The notes under the pieces are model-generated. The model saw only the letters and a program-made list of their open reading frames with translations. It did no database searches and was not told where the DNA came from. Shown here in pieces: positions 1 to 8,461 of a DNA stretch of 64,000 nt (position 1 is the first letter of the stretch; each line of letters begins with the position of its first letter). Both the position numbers and the translations under genes were made by a program. The DNA comes from Vibrio maerlii (lineage in GTDB: Bacteria > Pseudomonadota > Gammaproteobacteria > Enterobacterales > Vibrionaceae): NCBI RefSeq assembly GCF_003415655.1, contig NZ_QRHC01000009.1, positions 1 to 64,000 of the forward strand, read 5' to 3'.

Positions 1-239
1 CTGAAGATATCCGTCGGGCCATTTACACCACCAATGCGATTGAGTCTCTGAACAGCGTAATACGGAAAGCACTCAAGAAACGTAAGATCTTCCCAAACGA
101 CGAGGCCGCAACCAAGATGGTGTATCTAGCGATCAAAGACGCAAGCAAGAAATGGACAATGCCCATTCAAAACTGGCGTCAAGCTATGAGTCGATTTATT
201 ATCGAGTTCGAGGAACGATTAGAAAAATACATTAACTAG
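1..239 (+). CDS. IS256-family transposase, C-terminal fragment
   Basis: The window opens inside an open reading frame (reading frame from base 3) that ends with TAG at 237-239 and encodes the last 78 residues of a Mutator/IS256-type transposase. The motif TTNAIESLNSVIRK, the segment containing the last catalytic Glu of this DDE family, is visible, followed by the usual Trp-rich tail and a basic/acidic C-terminus. The first part of the gene lies outside the window, so whether the element is complete cannot be judged. The terminal inverted repeat follows directly. Family assignment is firm; the exact IS name is not given. Confidence 0.88.
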   Translation, partial: EDIRRAIYTTNAIESLNSVIRKALKKRKIFPNDEAATKMVYLAIKDASKKWTMPIQNWRQAMSRFIIEFEERLEKYIN

Positions 240-241
240 AT

Positions 242-270
242 GGCAGATACACAGAATCTGTTACAGCCTC
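242..270 (+). repeat. Right terminal inverted repeat of the IS256-family element
   Basis: Immediately after the transposase stop lies a segment starting ggcagatacacagaatctg and ending near ttacagcctc. This resembles the terminal repeat of IS256-type elements, which end about 20-30 bases after the transposase stop. The other end is outside the window, so neither the repeat pair nor the target duplication could be compared. The exact last base of the element is estimated. Confidence 0.6.
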
Positions 271-510
271 GGCAATTAATCAGTAAAACCTCATACACCG
301 TCGTTATCACAAACTCATAGCGTCAGCCTATGACATGTATCGTGGCCACTCCCTATATCAATTCTACCTCACCATTAAAATAGCCTTCATCCCCTTTATA
401 TCGCTAGCCGATCTTTCCTATCTAGGAGGCCAAACACCTATCTACACCCCCATTCATAACTTGGGAACAAACCGTTTTGTTATAAATCTCTATTAACGTT
501 GGTCATTGAA

Positions 511-2826
511 ATGAGAAATAAATTCTTACTTACAGCAATAACACTGGCGCTACCCTTCAGTTCATATGGTTCGGGAAGTGTACTACCGTACGAAATCCCA
601 GAATTTAACGGGAAGATTGGTCGTACAATCGCAGAATCAAAAGAAGATTACCCGCAACCCGTTGAAGCTCCTGAAGGTGCTCCAAACATTATCCTTGTCA
701 TCCTTGACGATGTTGGCTTTGGTCAAACATCAACATTGGGCGGCCCGATCCCGACCCCTGCATTGGACGAACTGGCTGAAGAAGGCGTCACGTACACCCG
801 TTTCCATACAACGGCAGTATCCAGCCCAACAAGGGCGTCATTGCTAACAGGACGAAATCATCACCAGTTAGGTTTTGGTACCATTTCCGAAATGTCATCG
901 GGCTATCCTGGTTACCACAGTATCTGGGGTAAAGATTCGGCAAGTGTTGCTGAGATTTTAAAGCAAAACGGCTACAACACGGCAGCGTGGGGTAAATGGC
1001 ACAATACCCCAGATTGGGAAACGAACCAGACTGGGCCATTTGATCGCTGGCCAACTGGATTAGGTTTTGAATACTTCTACGGATTCATGGGGGGCGAAAC
1101 CAGCCAGTATGAACCTCAGCTCTTTAAAAACACCCTGCCTGTAGAGCCTGAAAAGAAACCGGGTGAGACGTACCACCTGACCGAAGATCTTGCGACCGAC
1201 GCTGTTAAATGGATTAAACAACAAAAATCCCTTAACCCAGATAAGCCTTACTTCGCGTACTTCTCAACAGGTGCCATCCACGCTCCTTTCCATGTGGGTA
1301 GCGAATGGATCGACAAATTTAAGGGTCAGTTTGATGATGGCTGGGATGCGATGCGTGAGCACACATTTGAAAGGCAGAAGCAACTTGGCATCATTCCTAA
1401 AGACACGAAACTGACCCCGAGACCGGATGAGATCCCTGCGTGGGATGAACAGTCTGAGGACGAGAAAAAGCTCTTTGCACGTCAAATGGAAGTAGCCGCT
1501 GGTTTTATGGCGCACACCGATCACTGGGTGGGTAATCTAATCGAACAGGCGAAGGATATTCCGGGTGCAGAAAACACCATGGTTATCTATGTCGTCGGCG
1601 ATAATGGCGCTAGCGGTGAAGGTACTCTCATCGGTACAACCAACAACATGATGGTACAAAATGGTTTCCCAGATACGGTTGAAGATCAGTTAGAAGTGAT
1701 TGATGGTATCGGTGGAAAAGACTTTGAAAACCACTACGCAGTACCTTGGGCTTGGGCGGGAAGTTCCCCTTTCCAATGGATGAAACGTGTCCCATCTCAC
1801 TTTGGCGGAACCCGAAATGGTCTCATCGTTTCTTGGCCAGAAGGCATCAAAGCGAGCAATGAAAAACGCACACAGTTCCACCATGTTGTCGATATTGCCC
1901 CGACTATTTATGAAGCTGCAGGGATTGAAACTCCGACAGAAGTGAACGGTGTTGAACAATCGCCAATGGCCGGTGTTCCGATGAACTACTCATTTGATGA
2001 TGCGGACAAAGAAGGCACGAGAAAAACACAGTACTTTGAAGTAGCAGGTCATATGGCTATTTATCATGAAGGTTGGATGGCATCGGCATTCCACGGCGTA
2101 CCGTGGGCCTTTATAGGATCGAAAGGGTTTGATGATGTCACTTGGGAGCTCTACAACATTGATGAAGACTTCTCTCAAGCAAATGATCTTGCTAAGTCTC
2201 ACCCAGAGAAACTTGAAGAGCTGAAGAAGATATTCGATGAGGAAGCCAACAAGTATGACGTCTACCCATTGGATGACCGTTATGCAGAGCGCGTAGTAAA
2301 CCCAAACCGCCCGTCGATTACTCGTGGTAAAAAGCACTTCAGATATTACCAAGGCACAGTGCGCATACCAGAAGGCGGCACGCCTCCGGTCTACTCACGT
2401 AGCCACACTATTGAATCGAAGTTGGACTACAACCAAGGTGATGAAGGTGTCATCGTGGCGGTTGGGGGCAATGTTGCTGGCTACACCATCTATATTAAGG
2501 ATGGCAAACTGCACTACCACTACAACTTCTTCAACAAAAAACGCTTCCATGTGACATCAGATGAGCCATTGCCAAGTGGCACTCTCAACATCAGGATGGA
2601 CTACAAGCAAGAGTCTAATGAACATGGTGGCGGTGGTACCGCAACACTGTATGTGAATGGCAAAGAGGTGGGTTCTGAGAAAATTGGAAACACTGTGCCG
2701 CTTCGCTTTGCCGTAACAGAAACGACCGATATCGGTATGGATCTGGGCTCTCCGGTGACACCAGAATACAAAGCACCTTTCGAGTATCCGAACCGCATTG
2801 AGTTTGTGGATTACACACTCAACTAA
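511..2826 (+). CDS. Ser-type sulfatase (arylsulfatase family), exported
   Basis: A 771-residue type I sulfatase of the alkaline-phosphatase superfamily. I start it at the ATG at 511, which gives a signal peptide (MRNKFLLTAITLALPF then SSYGSG); an upstream in-frame TTG at 499 would spoil it. The metal-binding Asp pair is in ILDDVGFG (about residue 66). The active-site signature is SSPTR followed by LLTGR, with Ser104 where other sulfatases have Cys, so the formylglycine must be made from serine. That fits the anaerobic-type maturase next door. A C-terminal beta-rich region (about 600-771) follows the catalytic part. The substrate (aryl or carbohydrate sulfate ester) cannot be told. Probably periplasmic. 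No strong Shine-Dalgarno is seen. Confidence 0.88.
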   Translation: MRNKFLLTAITLALPFSSYGSGSVLPYEIPEFNGKIGRTIAESKEDYPQPVEAPEGAPNIILVILDDVGFGQTSTLGGPIPTPALDELAEEGVTYTRFHTTAVSSPTRASLLTGRNHHQLGFGTISEMSSGYPGYHSIWGKDSASVAEILKQNGYNTAAWGKWHNTPDWETNQTGPFDRWPTGLGFEYFYGFMGGETSQYEPQLFKNTLPVEPEKKPGETYHLTEDLATDAVKWIKQQKSLNPDKPYFAYFSTGAIHAPFHVGSEWIDKFKGQFDDGWDAMREHTFERQKQLGIIPKDTKLTPRPDEIPAWDEQSEDEKKLFARQMEVAAGFMAHTDHWVGNLIEQAKDIPGAENTMVIYVVGDNGASGEGTLIGTTNNMMVQNGFPDTVEDQLEVIDGIGGKDFENHYAVPWAWAGSSPFQWMKRVPSHFGGTRNGLIVSWPEGIKASNEKRTQFHHVVDIAPTIYEAAGIETPTEVNGVEQSPMAGVPMNYSFDDADKEGTRKTQYFEVAGHMAIYHEGWMASAFHGVPWAFIGSKGFDDVTWELYNIDEDFSQANDLAKSHPEKLEELKKIFDEEANKYDVYPLDDRYAERVVNPNRPSITRGKKHFRYYQGTVRIPEGGTPPVYSRSHTIESKLDYNQGDEGVIVAVGGNVAGYTIYIKDGKLHYHYNFFNKKRFHVTSDEPLPSGTLNIRMDYKQESNEHGGGGTATLYVNGKEVGSEKIGNTVPLRFAVTETTDIGMDLGSPVTPEYKAPFEYPNRIEFVDYTLN

Positions 2827-2849
2827 CGATCCCGTTATCACAACCTGTC

Positions 2850-2885
2850 GCTACCAACTGTAGATGTATTGTCCCGGTTGGTAGC
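2850..2885 (+). other. Intercistronic stem-loop between sulfatase and maturase
   Basis: The 9-base arms gctaccaac (2850-2858) and gttggtagc (2877-2885) are perfect reverse complements around an 18-base loop. No run of T follows, so this is not a convincing rho-independent terminator. It could be an mRNA processing or stability element within a sulfatase-maturase transcript. Confidence 0.4.
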
Positions 2886-2958
2886 CACGTACAGCGACTA
2901 CAAAGCAACATTCAACAACGCCGATTTATCGCGCGTCCTTTGGCCGTGAGGAGCTTTC

Positions 2959-4266
2959 ATGCAAACACCGACTAGTTGTCACGTAATGGCAAAACCAACT
3001 GGATCAATCTGTAACATTGACTGTGATTACTGTTTCTATCTAGAGAAAGAAAAGCTCTATCCAGATCGCCAAAACAACTGGCGTATGAACGACGAAACGT
3101 TGGAAGCTTATATTAAGCAGACTATTGAAGCACAGAAAAATGACCACGTTCAGCTTACTTGGCAAGGAGGTGAGCCTACGCTCATGGGGCTGGCTTTTTT
3201 CCAACAAGCCGTAGAGCTGAGTAACAAATACGCGGGCGGAAAGAAGGTAGAGCACAGTTTTCAAACCAATGGTTTGTTGCTTAATGATGACTGGTGTCGT
3301 TTCTTTAAACAGCACAACTTTCTTGTTGGCCTGTCGATTGATGGCCCCGCTGACCTGCATGACTGCTATCGAAAAAACAGAGCAGGCAAACCTACCCACG
3401 CAAAGGTAATGCAAGCGGTCGAACTGCTAAAAAAGCATAACGTAGATTTTAATACACTGACCGTGGTGAACCGAGAAAACGTCAAGTATCCGGAGCGTGT
3501 CTATCAATTGCTCAAGGATATTGGTTCAACCCACATCCAGTTTACGCCTCTGGTCGAACGCGAAGCGAGGGAAGTCAAAGGTGATCAATTACGTTTGGTT
3601 CTACCGAACGAAACATTGGCGGATGTCAAGGAGTGGTCCGTACCTGCGCGTCAATATGGTGAGTTTTTGAATGCCATTTTTGACCAATGGGTACGAAAAG
3701 ATATTGGCCGAATTTATATCAACATGTTCGATAGTACATTGAGCAGCTGGTTTGGTGAGCACCCTAGTATTTGTCACTTCGCACAGCGTTGTGGTCACGC
3801 CTTTGCTCTTGAGGCAAATGGGGATTTATACAACTGTGACCACTATGTTTACCCTGAACATTTGTTGGGCAATATTCACGACAAGTCCATCGAGGAGTGC
3901 AATACGAGCGCTCAGGCTATTCAGTTCGGAAAAGACAAACAAGAAACGCTAAACGCAGACTGCAAACGCTGTAAGTACAAGTTCGCATGCAATGGCGGAT
4001 GTCCAAAGCAGCGCTTTGCTATTAGCCCAAATGGGTTGCCTAACCACAATTACTTCTGTCAGGGTTATAAGCTATTTTTTGAACATACCGCAACCTACAT
4101 GCAGGAAATGTGCAGCTTACTCAAACAGGGGCGATCTCCTGCAGAACTGATGTGGACACTCAACTACAGAGAGCCCAAAACCAGTGCTATTAAAATGAAC
4201 CCTGTCGGCAGGAACTCACCTTGCCCATGTGGCAGTGGTCAAAAATATAAACGTTGCTGTGGGTAA
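2959..4266 (+). CDS. Anaerobic sulfatase-maturating enzyme (radical SAM/SPASM) with C-terminal SEC-C motif
   Basis: A 435-residue radical-SAM enzyme that oxidises the sulfatase active-site Ser or Cys to formylglycine. The cluster motif CNIDCDYC (CX3CX2C) sits at about residues 18-25, followed by LTWQGGEPTL, typical of the family. Cys-rich SPASM segments at roughly 270-360 (CDHYVYPEHLLGNI, CKRCKYKFACNGGCPKQR) would hold two auxiliary 4Fe-4S clusters. Unusually, the protein ends with NSPCPCGSGQKYKRCC, a SEC-C zinc-binding motif best known from SecA. The start has a good ribosome site (gaggag, 2949-2954). It lies 132 bases downstream of the Ser-type sulfatase, its obvious substrate. Confidence 0.92.
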   Translation: MQTPTSCHVMAKPTGSICNIDCDYCFYLEKEKLYPDRQNNWRMNDETLEAYIKQTIEAQKNDHVQLTWQGGEPTLMGLAFFQQAVELSNKYAGGKKVEHSFQTNGLLLNDDWCRFFKQHNFLVGLSIDGPADLHDCYRKNRAGKPTHAKVMQAVELLKKHNVDFNTLTVVNRENVKYPERVYQLLKDIGSTHIQFTPLVEREAREVKGDQLRLVLPNETLADVKEWSVPARQYGEFLNAIFDQWVRKDIGRIYINMFDSTLSSWFGEHPSICHFAQRCGHAFALEANGDLYNCDHYVYPEHLLGNIHDKSIEECNTSAQAIQFGKDKQETLNADCKRCKYKFACNGGCPKQRFAISPNGLPNHNYFCQGYKLFFEHTATYMQEMCSLLKQGRSPAELMWTLNYREPKTSAIKMNPVGRNSPCPCGSGQKYKRCCG

Positions 4267-4285
4267 TCTAACTCAATGATTAAGG

Positions 4286-5143
4286 TTACCACCCGCCCGC
4301 GATACGGCGCTTAATAGCTTCTCTGAGCGACTTGTGTTGCTCATTGTTAGCGTATCGTTTGTGGTAAGCCAAACCATAATTGATAGCGCTAAGCTCAACG
4401 GGACACTCAAGCGTTTTTAACCCCAACGTGCTTTGCCAATACTTGGCAAAGCCTTCTGATATAACAGCGACCGCATCAGATTTCGATACCAACATTAACT
4501 TGGCCGAAAGCGAACCCACAACGCTATGAACCTTGCGCTCTTGAACTATCGACTTAGCACCATGCTCAAAGCCTGTCATTCTTTCCCATTTGGTAGATAG
4601 TATGATGTGTTGCTGCTGATAAAATTCCTCACTCGTCATTGAAGCTCCAATTGATGGGTGATCAGCTCGACAAATGACTACCGCTTTTTCTTCAACAATT
4701 GGCTCAATAATCAGTGATGGGTCTCTAACCGTAAAAACAGACAGGGCGAGATCCAAAGATTGGTTGCGCAGCCTTTCTATGACATCTATCTGCTCAGCTG
4801 GCGTCTCTTGTATTTGAGCATGGTCGAGATTAACGACTTGATGGAGAAGCGCTTCATTCACATGTACCTCGAAACTCACATCATCTGTCACTGCGTTAAT
4901 AATCTCATTGAAACCTTGATGACATCGTGCGGCGAGTTTATGTGCGTTGGCAGTAGGGCTAATGCCTCGCCCTTGCTTTACAAAAAGCTGATAACCAATA
5001 TCCGCTTCCATTTTTCTAACCGCAGCACTTACAGAAGGTTGGCTTATACCAATATTATTGCCCGCTTTAGTAAACGAACCCGTTCGGTAAACCTCAAAGA
5101 ATGTTCTGATTAAATTCAGATCGAATTGCTGATCACTTTGCAT
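4286..5143 (-). CDS. LysR-family transcriptional regulator
   Basis: A typical LysR regulator of 285 residues from the chosen ATG. The N-terminal winged helix-turn-helix is clear (LIRTFFEVYRTGSFTKAG, then SQPSVSAAVRKMEADIG), followed by a substrate-binding-like effector domain. The frame extends upstream through other ATGs (5152, 5215), but LysR proteins usually begin only a few residues before the helix-turn-helix, so 5143 or 5152 is preferred. It converges on the maturase gene with a 19-base gap. Divergent control of the sulfatase pair is not supported by orientation. The target is unknown. Confidence 0.82.
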   Translation of the reverse strand: MQSDQQFDLNLIRTFFEVYRTGSFTKAGNNIGISQPSVSAAVRKMEADIGYQLFVKQGRGISPTANAHKLAARCHQGFNEIINAVTDDVSFEVHVNEALLHQVVNLDHAQIQETPAEQIDVIERLRNQSLDLALSVFTVRDPSLIIEPIVEEKAVVICRADHPSIGASMTSEEFYQQQHIILSTKWERMTGFEHGAKSIVQERKVHSVVGSLSAKLMLVSKSDAVAVISEGFAKYWQSTLGLKTLECPVELSAINYGLAYHKRYANNEQHKSLREAIKRRIAGGW

Positions 5144-5250
5144 AGATTTCATTTTCTGTAGAAAGGTATTTTTGCCCACTGGCATGTTCAGTATAACGGC
5201 ATGTTTTCTAAACAACCAAAATATGATTTTAAATCAAAATGATAAACAGA

Positions 5251-5275
5251 AGGCTCTTCTCATTGAAAAGAGCCT
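5251..5275 (-). terminator. Probable terminator after the HlyD-like gene
   Basis: The arms aggctctt (5251-5258) and aagagcct (5268-5275) pair perfectly. Read on the minus strand the hairpin is followed by a T-rich stretch (TCTGTTTATC). It lies downstream of the HlyD-family gene and upstream of the LysR gene. Confidence 0.6.
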
Positions 5276-5304
5276 ATCCATCGATTTATCGAAAAATGAA
5301 TGAG

Positions 5305-6336
5305 TTAGATAGCAAAAAGATAAGACTTAACCGAAGTTAAACGTAACGTCGCGCCACCGATGATGTCTATGAACCCTAAAATCGGATAGGGTTTTGAAGC
5401 ACTAATCCATGCCGAACCCGTTGCCCCAATTGGCACTTTCGCCATCGTCTTATCATCAATTTCAAGAATGACGGTTCGTCCGACAGTGGCGGCCCCTCGC
5501 TGAATATGAGCCGAAACACCTTGCTCTTGAGGCAGCAAATTACCTTGCGACTCACCCGTCGCTTTCACAAGGCTATGAACCCTTGCCCTAAAGATTTGCC
5601 CAGGGTACGCATCGATATAGAATTCGCTAAATTGACCAGGTTTAATGTTATTAAATGTCTGATCTGGGATACGCATTTCAACGAATTTCTTAGAAGTATC
5701 CCATATATGTAGAGATCCGACCCTTGAGCCATCTGCAATAAACACGTGAGTTATAAGTCCATCAAATGGAGCTCGTACCGTTAATCGCGATAAATCAAAT
5801 GCTAAGCTTTTCTTTCTCGCCTGCATACCATCTCGCCTAGCTATCAACACGTCCATTTCTGCACAGAGCAGCTCGACACCATCTTGAGACTCTTCTAATT
5901 CTTTCAAGCTTACATGCTGATCAAGGTTGAGATTTCTGTCTAAGTTTCTTTTCGCTTGGGCAAGTTTTACAATTTGAGCTTCAATGGTTTTATCCATTTC
6001 ATCAATGCTCGAATTGATCTCAGAAATTGAAGCAGTAATTTTGTCATCCACAAGCGTATATAGAACGTCCCCTTTCTTAACATGGCTATTATGGTCAACA
6101 AAAACAGTCTCTATTTGCTGCCCCAATGCTGGGGAAAGTACGGAGTGAGGAGCTTTTACCGTGGTGGAGTTAGTGAGATCGATGGGAGAGAAAAAGCGAT
6201 GGCCTAAGAACAGGCTAACCAGTAAAAACAATCCGATTGATGTGGTTATGAAGTAATTACGTCCCGTTCTTTTTAGGACATTAAACTTAAACAACAACCA
6301 CACAATTAAGATATAAGGCAGCATGATCTCTTTCAT
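5305..6336 (-). CDS. HlyD/EmrA-family membrane fusion protein (YibH/YiaV-like)
   Basis: A 343-residue membrane-fusion (periplasmic adaptor) protein. It has two N-terminal hydrophobic segments (LPYILIVWLLFKF; ITTSIGLFLLVSLFLG), then a first lipoyl half (VKAPHSVLSPALGQQIETVFVDHNSHVKKGDVLY), a coiled coil at about 105-175, and the second lipoyl half (LTVRAPFDGLITHVFIADGSRVG). It probably joins an inner-membrane transporter to an outer-membrane channel, but neither is adjacent. The only partner is the small DUF3302-like gene, whose stop overlaps this start by 4 bases (ATGA). The same two-gene layout is known for E. coli yibI-yibH and yiaW-yiaV, whose function is not well defined. Confidence 0.82.
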   Translation of the reverse strand: MKEIMLPYILIVWLLFKFNVLKRTGRNYFITTSIGLFLLVSLFLGHRFFSPIDLTNSTTVKAPHSVLSPALGQQIETVFVDHNSHVKKGDVLYTLVDDKITASISEINSSIDEMDKTIEAQIVKLAQAKRNLDRNLNLDQHVSLKELEESQDGVELLCAEMDVLIARRDGMQARKKSLAFDLSRLTVRAPFDGLITHVFIADGSRVGSLHIWDTSKKFVEMRIPDQTFNNIKPGQFSEFYIDAYPGQIFRARVHSLVKATGESQGNLLPQEQGVSAHIQRGAATVGRTVILEIDDKTMAKVPIGATGSAWISASKPYPILGFIDIIGGATLRLTSVKSYLFAI

Positions 6337-6644
6337 GATACCGCTCCTTTAATCCACAGTTGAAGCTTCGCCCAATCGGTAACAATAGCGAGTACAGCGA
6401 GCACCCATAAAGGCTTGTAAAACAACCCGAGAATACACAGCCAAAAAATCAGCTTAGCCTGTCCTAATCCCTGTTCTTTTGCTAGATGTTTGGGAATCGA
6501 ATGGATATACCAAAGTTTACTCAATACCCAGCTTGCGGCGACCAAAGTAACAATAACAATTAGCCACATAAAGGTCGTGGACTCTAATACCTGATATATC
6601 GAAGGGTAAAGGTCATAAGATAAGGTGGTTGGATGAATCTGCAT
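6333..6644 (-). CDS. Small DUF3302-like inner-membrane protein (YibI/YiaW-like)
   Basis: A 103-residue protein with two clear membrane segments (MWLIVIVTLVAASWVLS; LIFWLCILGLFYKPLWVLAVLAIV) joined by a polar loop containing HSIPKHLAKE. The pattern of an IP..LA..-type loop followed by a Trp-containing second helix resembles DUF3302. It is translationally coupled to the downstream HlyD-like gene by a 4-base overlap. The start lies 13 bases after a weak purine stretch. The family call rests on pattern and on the YibI-YibH type of gene pair rather than on an alignment. Confidence 0.65.
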   Translation of the reverse strand: MQIHPTTLSYDLYPSIYQVLESTTFMWLIVIVTLVAASWVLSKLWYIHSIPKHLAKEQGLGQAKLIFWLCILGLFYKPLWVLAVLAIVTDWAKLQLWIKGAVS

Positions 6645-6738
6645 AGTTATTCCCCAATATAGAAAACTTTAGGGTAATTTCACTATCGATATGATTGTAG
6701 GTAACCACATCTATATCTCTCATAGACTGTTGCTATCT

Positions 6739-6753
6739 ATAGGTTGAACCTAT
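6739..6753. promoter_or_regulatory. Perfect 7-1-7 palindrome, candidate operator
   Basis: The sequence ataggttgaacctat is a perfect dyad (ATAGGTT, central g, AACCTAT). It lies in the 214-base divergent spacer between the DUF3302-like gene and the FadL-like gene, about 105 bases before the latter's start. Its position suits an operator for one or both promoters. The cognate regulator is not known, and a FadR-type site was not recognised. Confidence 0.35.
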
Positions 6754-6858
6754 GGGAGGTATAGCAGTACTTCTCTACATCTGGTTTTTCTCCCGAATAC
6801 AATGCGTTCGTTGGCAGGTCCCCCTTCCACTTTCGTATTTTTAACTGGGAAAGCTTCC

Positions 6859-7986
6859 ATGAAACTCAATCAAACAACACTCGCTATACTTACCATCGGC
6901 GCATTTAGTTCGTGCACAAATGCTGCTGGCCTTAGTATGTCTCAACTCGCGACAACCAAAAGTGTTGCTACTGCTGGCGCTGGTAATGTAACCAACGCAT
7001 TGGACTCATCAGCGACGGTCTCCAACCCGGCGGCTCTATCTCAAATCAAACAGAGCTCTTATCAAATCGGAGGCCAGTATATTGATGTCTTCTCAACATT
7101 CACACGCGAAGACAATGGAGCAACGACTGAATCATCAAAAGGCTTGATAGCACCACATCTGTCGTATGCGAAACGTATGAACGAAAATACGGTAGTGGGA
7201 GCATCATTACACTCAGCGGGAGGAATTGGCGTCGACTATAGCAATGGCGTTTCTGCTGATCCTATTAATTTAATCAGTGAAAATGCGATTTCTATCGTCA
7301 ACTTGACTGGGGCGATGTCTTACCAACTTTCAGATAGGCTCTCGATTGGAGCTTCGGCAATCTTGCAGCATGCGAGTATAGATGTGGTTGGAGGAATCAA
7401 CACAAGTAGTGACAAGCTTGCTTCCGGAACCAGCATTGCTCCGACTTTTGCTTTTAGTACATTCTACTCAATCAATGATAAAACAAGCATCGGAGCTCAA
7501 TACAATCACAGTAGCGACCACGAGTTTGAAGTTAGTTCGTCAACAGGTCTCGACCCAGAAGTTGAGCTATCTTGGGTACGCAATTTCGACATAGGCATTC
7601 AACACTCGCTGACTCAATCAACGGCGATATTGCTCAACGCGAAGATGGAAAACTGGCATGACTACAATGCCAAATATGACATGACTTACTCTCTAGGTTT
7701 AGGGCTACAGAAAAAGTTGGATCGTTGGACGCTCTACACAGGTGCAAGTATCGACTCTAGTCCTGTATCAAAAGAAAAAAGAGATGTGTTACTTCCGGTA
7801 GATAAGCAATGGCGATTTGGCGTTGGAGCAGAGTATTTACTTGATTCAGGTCGACAATTAGGGCTCGCTTATCAGTATCAAAACAACGGTAAGGCAGAGA
7901 TCAATGCAGGCAATGGTATTATCCAACCAACTGGTAACTATACCGATAATCGAATTCACTTCTTAACAATGTCTTACCGTTATTAG
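6859..7986 (+). CDS. OmpP1/FadL-family outer-membrane channel
   Basis: A 375-residue outer-membrane beta-barrel of the FadL/TodX family, which takes up long-chain fatty acids or other hydrophobic compounds. The ATG at 6859 gives a good signal peptide (MKLNQTTLAILTIGAFSSCTNAAG); an upstream in-frame ATG at 6802 would bury it. After the cleavage site come the FadL-like N-terminal plug signatures: GLSMSQLATTKSVATAGAGN, then DSSATVSNPAALS. The C-terminal strands end in an aromatic residue (LTMSYRY), as expected for an assembly-machinery signal. It stands alone, transcribed away from the DUF3302/HlyD pair. The substrate is unknown. Confidence 0.87.
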   Translation: MKLNQTTLAILTIGAFSSCTNAAGLSMSQLATTKSVATAGAGNVTNALDSSATVSNPAALSQIKQSSYQIGGQYIDVFSTFTREDNGATTESSKGLIAPHLSYAKRMNENTVVGASLHSAGGIGVDYSNGVSADPINLISENAISIVNLTGAMSYQLSDRLSIGASAILQHASIDVVGGINTSSDKLASGTSIAPTFAFSTFYSINDKTSIGAQYNHSSDHEFEVSSSTGLDPEVELSWVRNFDIGIQHSLTQSTAILLNAKMENWHDYNAKYDMTYSLGLGLQKKLDRWTLYTGASIDSSPVSKEKRDVLLPVDKQWRFGVGAEYLLDSGRQLGLAYQYQNNGKAEINAGNGIIQPTGNYTDNRIHFLTMSYRY

Positions 7987-8339
7987 TTGTAAGCGCTTTA
8001 CATAAAGCGAATCGCACATCCTCGTTGTGAAAGAAAAAGTGCTATCTAATTAATGAATAGGTAGCGCTTAGTTAACCGCTCATTCTAAATTTCGTAATAC
8101 TAAAAATTATCTGATTGATAATTTTGGTCCAAACCCTTAACTCCTGTACTTTCCAAACCTTCATCTTGGTCGCTTCGTAGTTCAGAAACGTCCAGATGTG
8201 TACTGACGTGAATATGTAACACACCTTTGCCCCAATATATGGTACGTCCCGTTATTGCAAGTAGATAACCAGATAACGAGCTGATTTGCGCTAATATATT
8301 CAGAGTCTTTATTGAGACCTAATGGCTCAGCTCTACGAT

Positions 8340-8432
8340 GAGGTTCGCGCCAGATTGTCCTCGCAAAACGATAAGCATACTAAGTTGCTGTTTGGGGCAA
8401 CAGGTTTTCAATCTGGTGGTCTAACCGTTTTG
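8340..8432 (-). ncRNA. Candidate guide (seek/bridge) RNA region of the IS1111 element
   Basis: This is the non-coding region downstream of the transposase stop. Three complementary pairs are visible: ccagattg (8350-8357) with caatctgg (8409-8416); gttgc (8384-8388) with gcaac (8397-8401), a hairpin nested inside the first pair; and caaaacg (8364-8370) with cgttttg (8426-8432), which crosses the first pair and so implies a pseudoknot or an alternative fold. IS1111-group elements are known to encode their target-choosing RNA here. The RNA ends and guide loops are not determined; the interval only marks the structured part. Confidence 0.45.
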
Positions 8433-8461
8433 TCATCTTTTTTATCCATTGCAAATTTGAA

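Noticed and set aside
7987..8000. Second IS66 terminus (gtaagcgc) after the FadL-like gene
   Set aside because: Only 8 bases match the IS66 end, no IS66 coding sequence follows, and the match can arise by chance.
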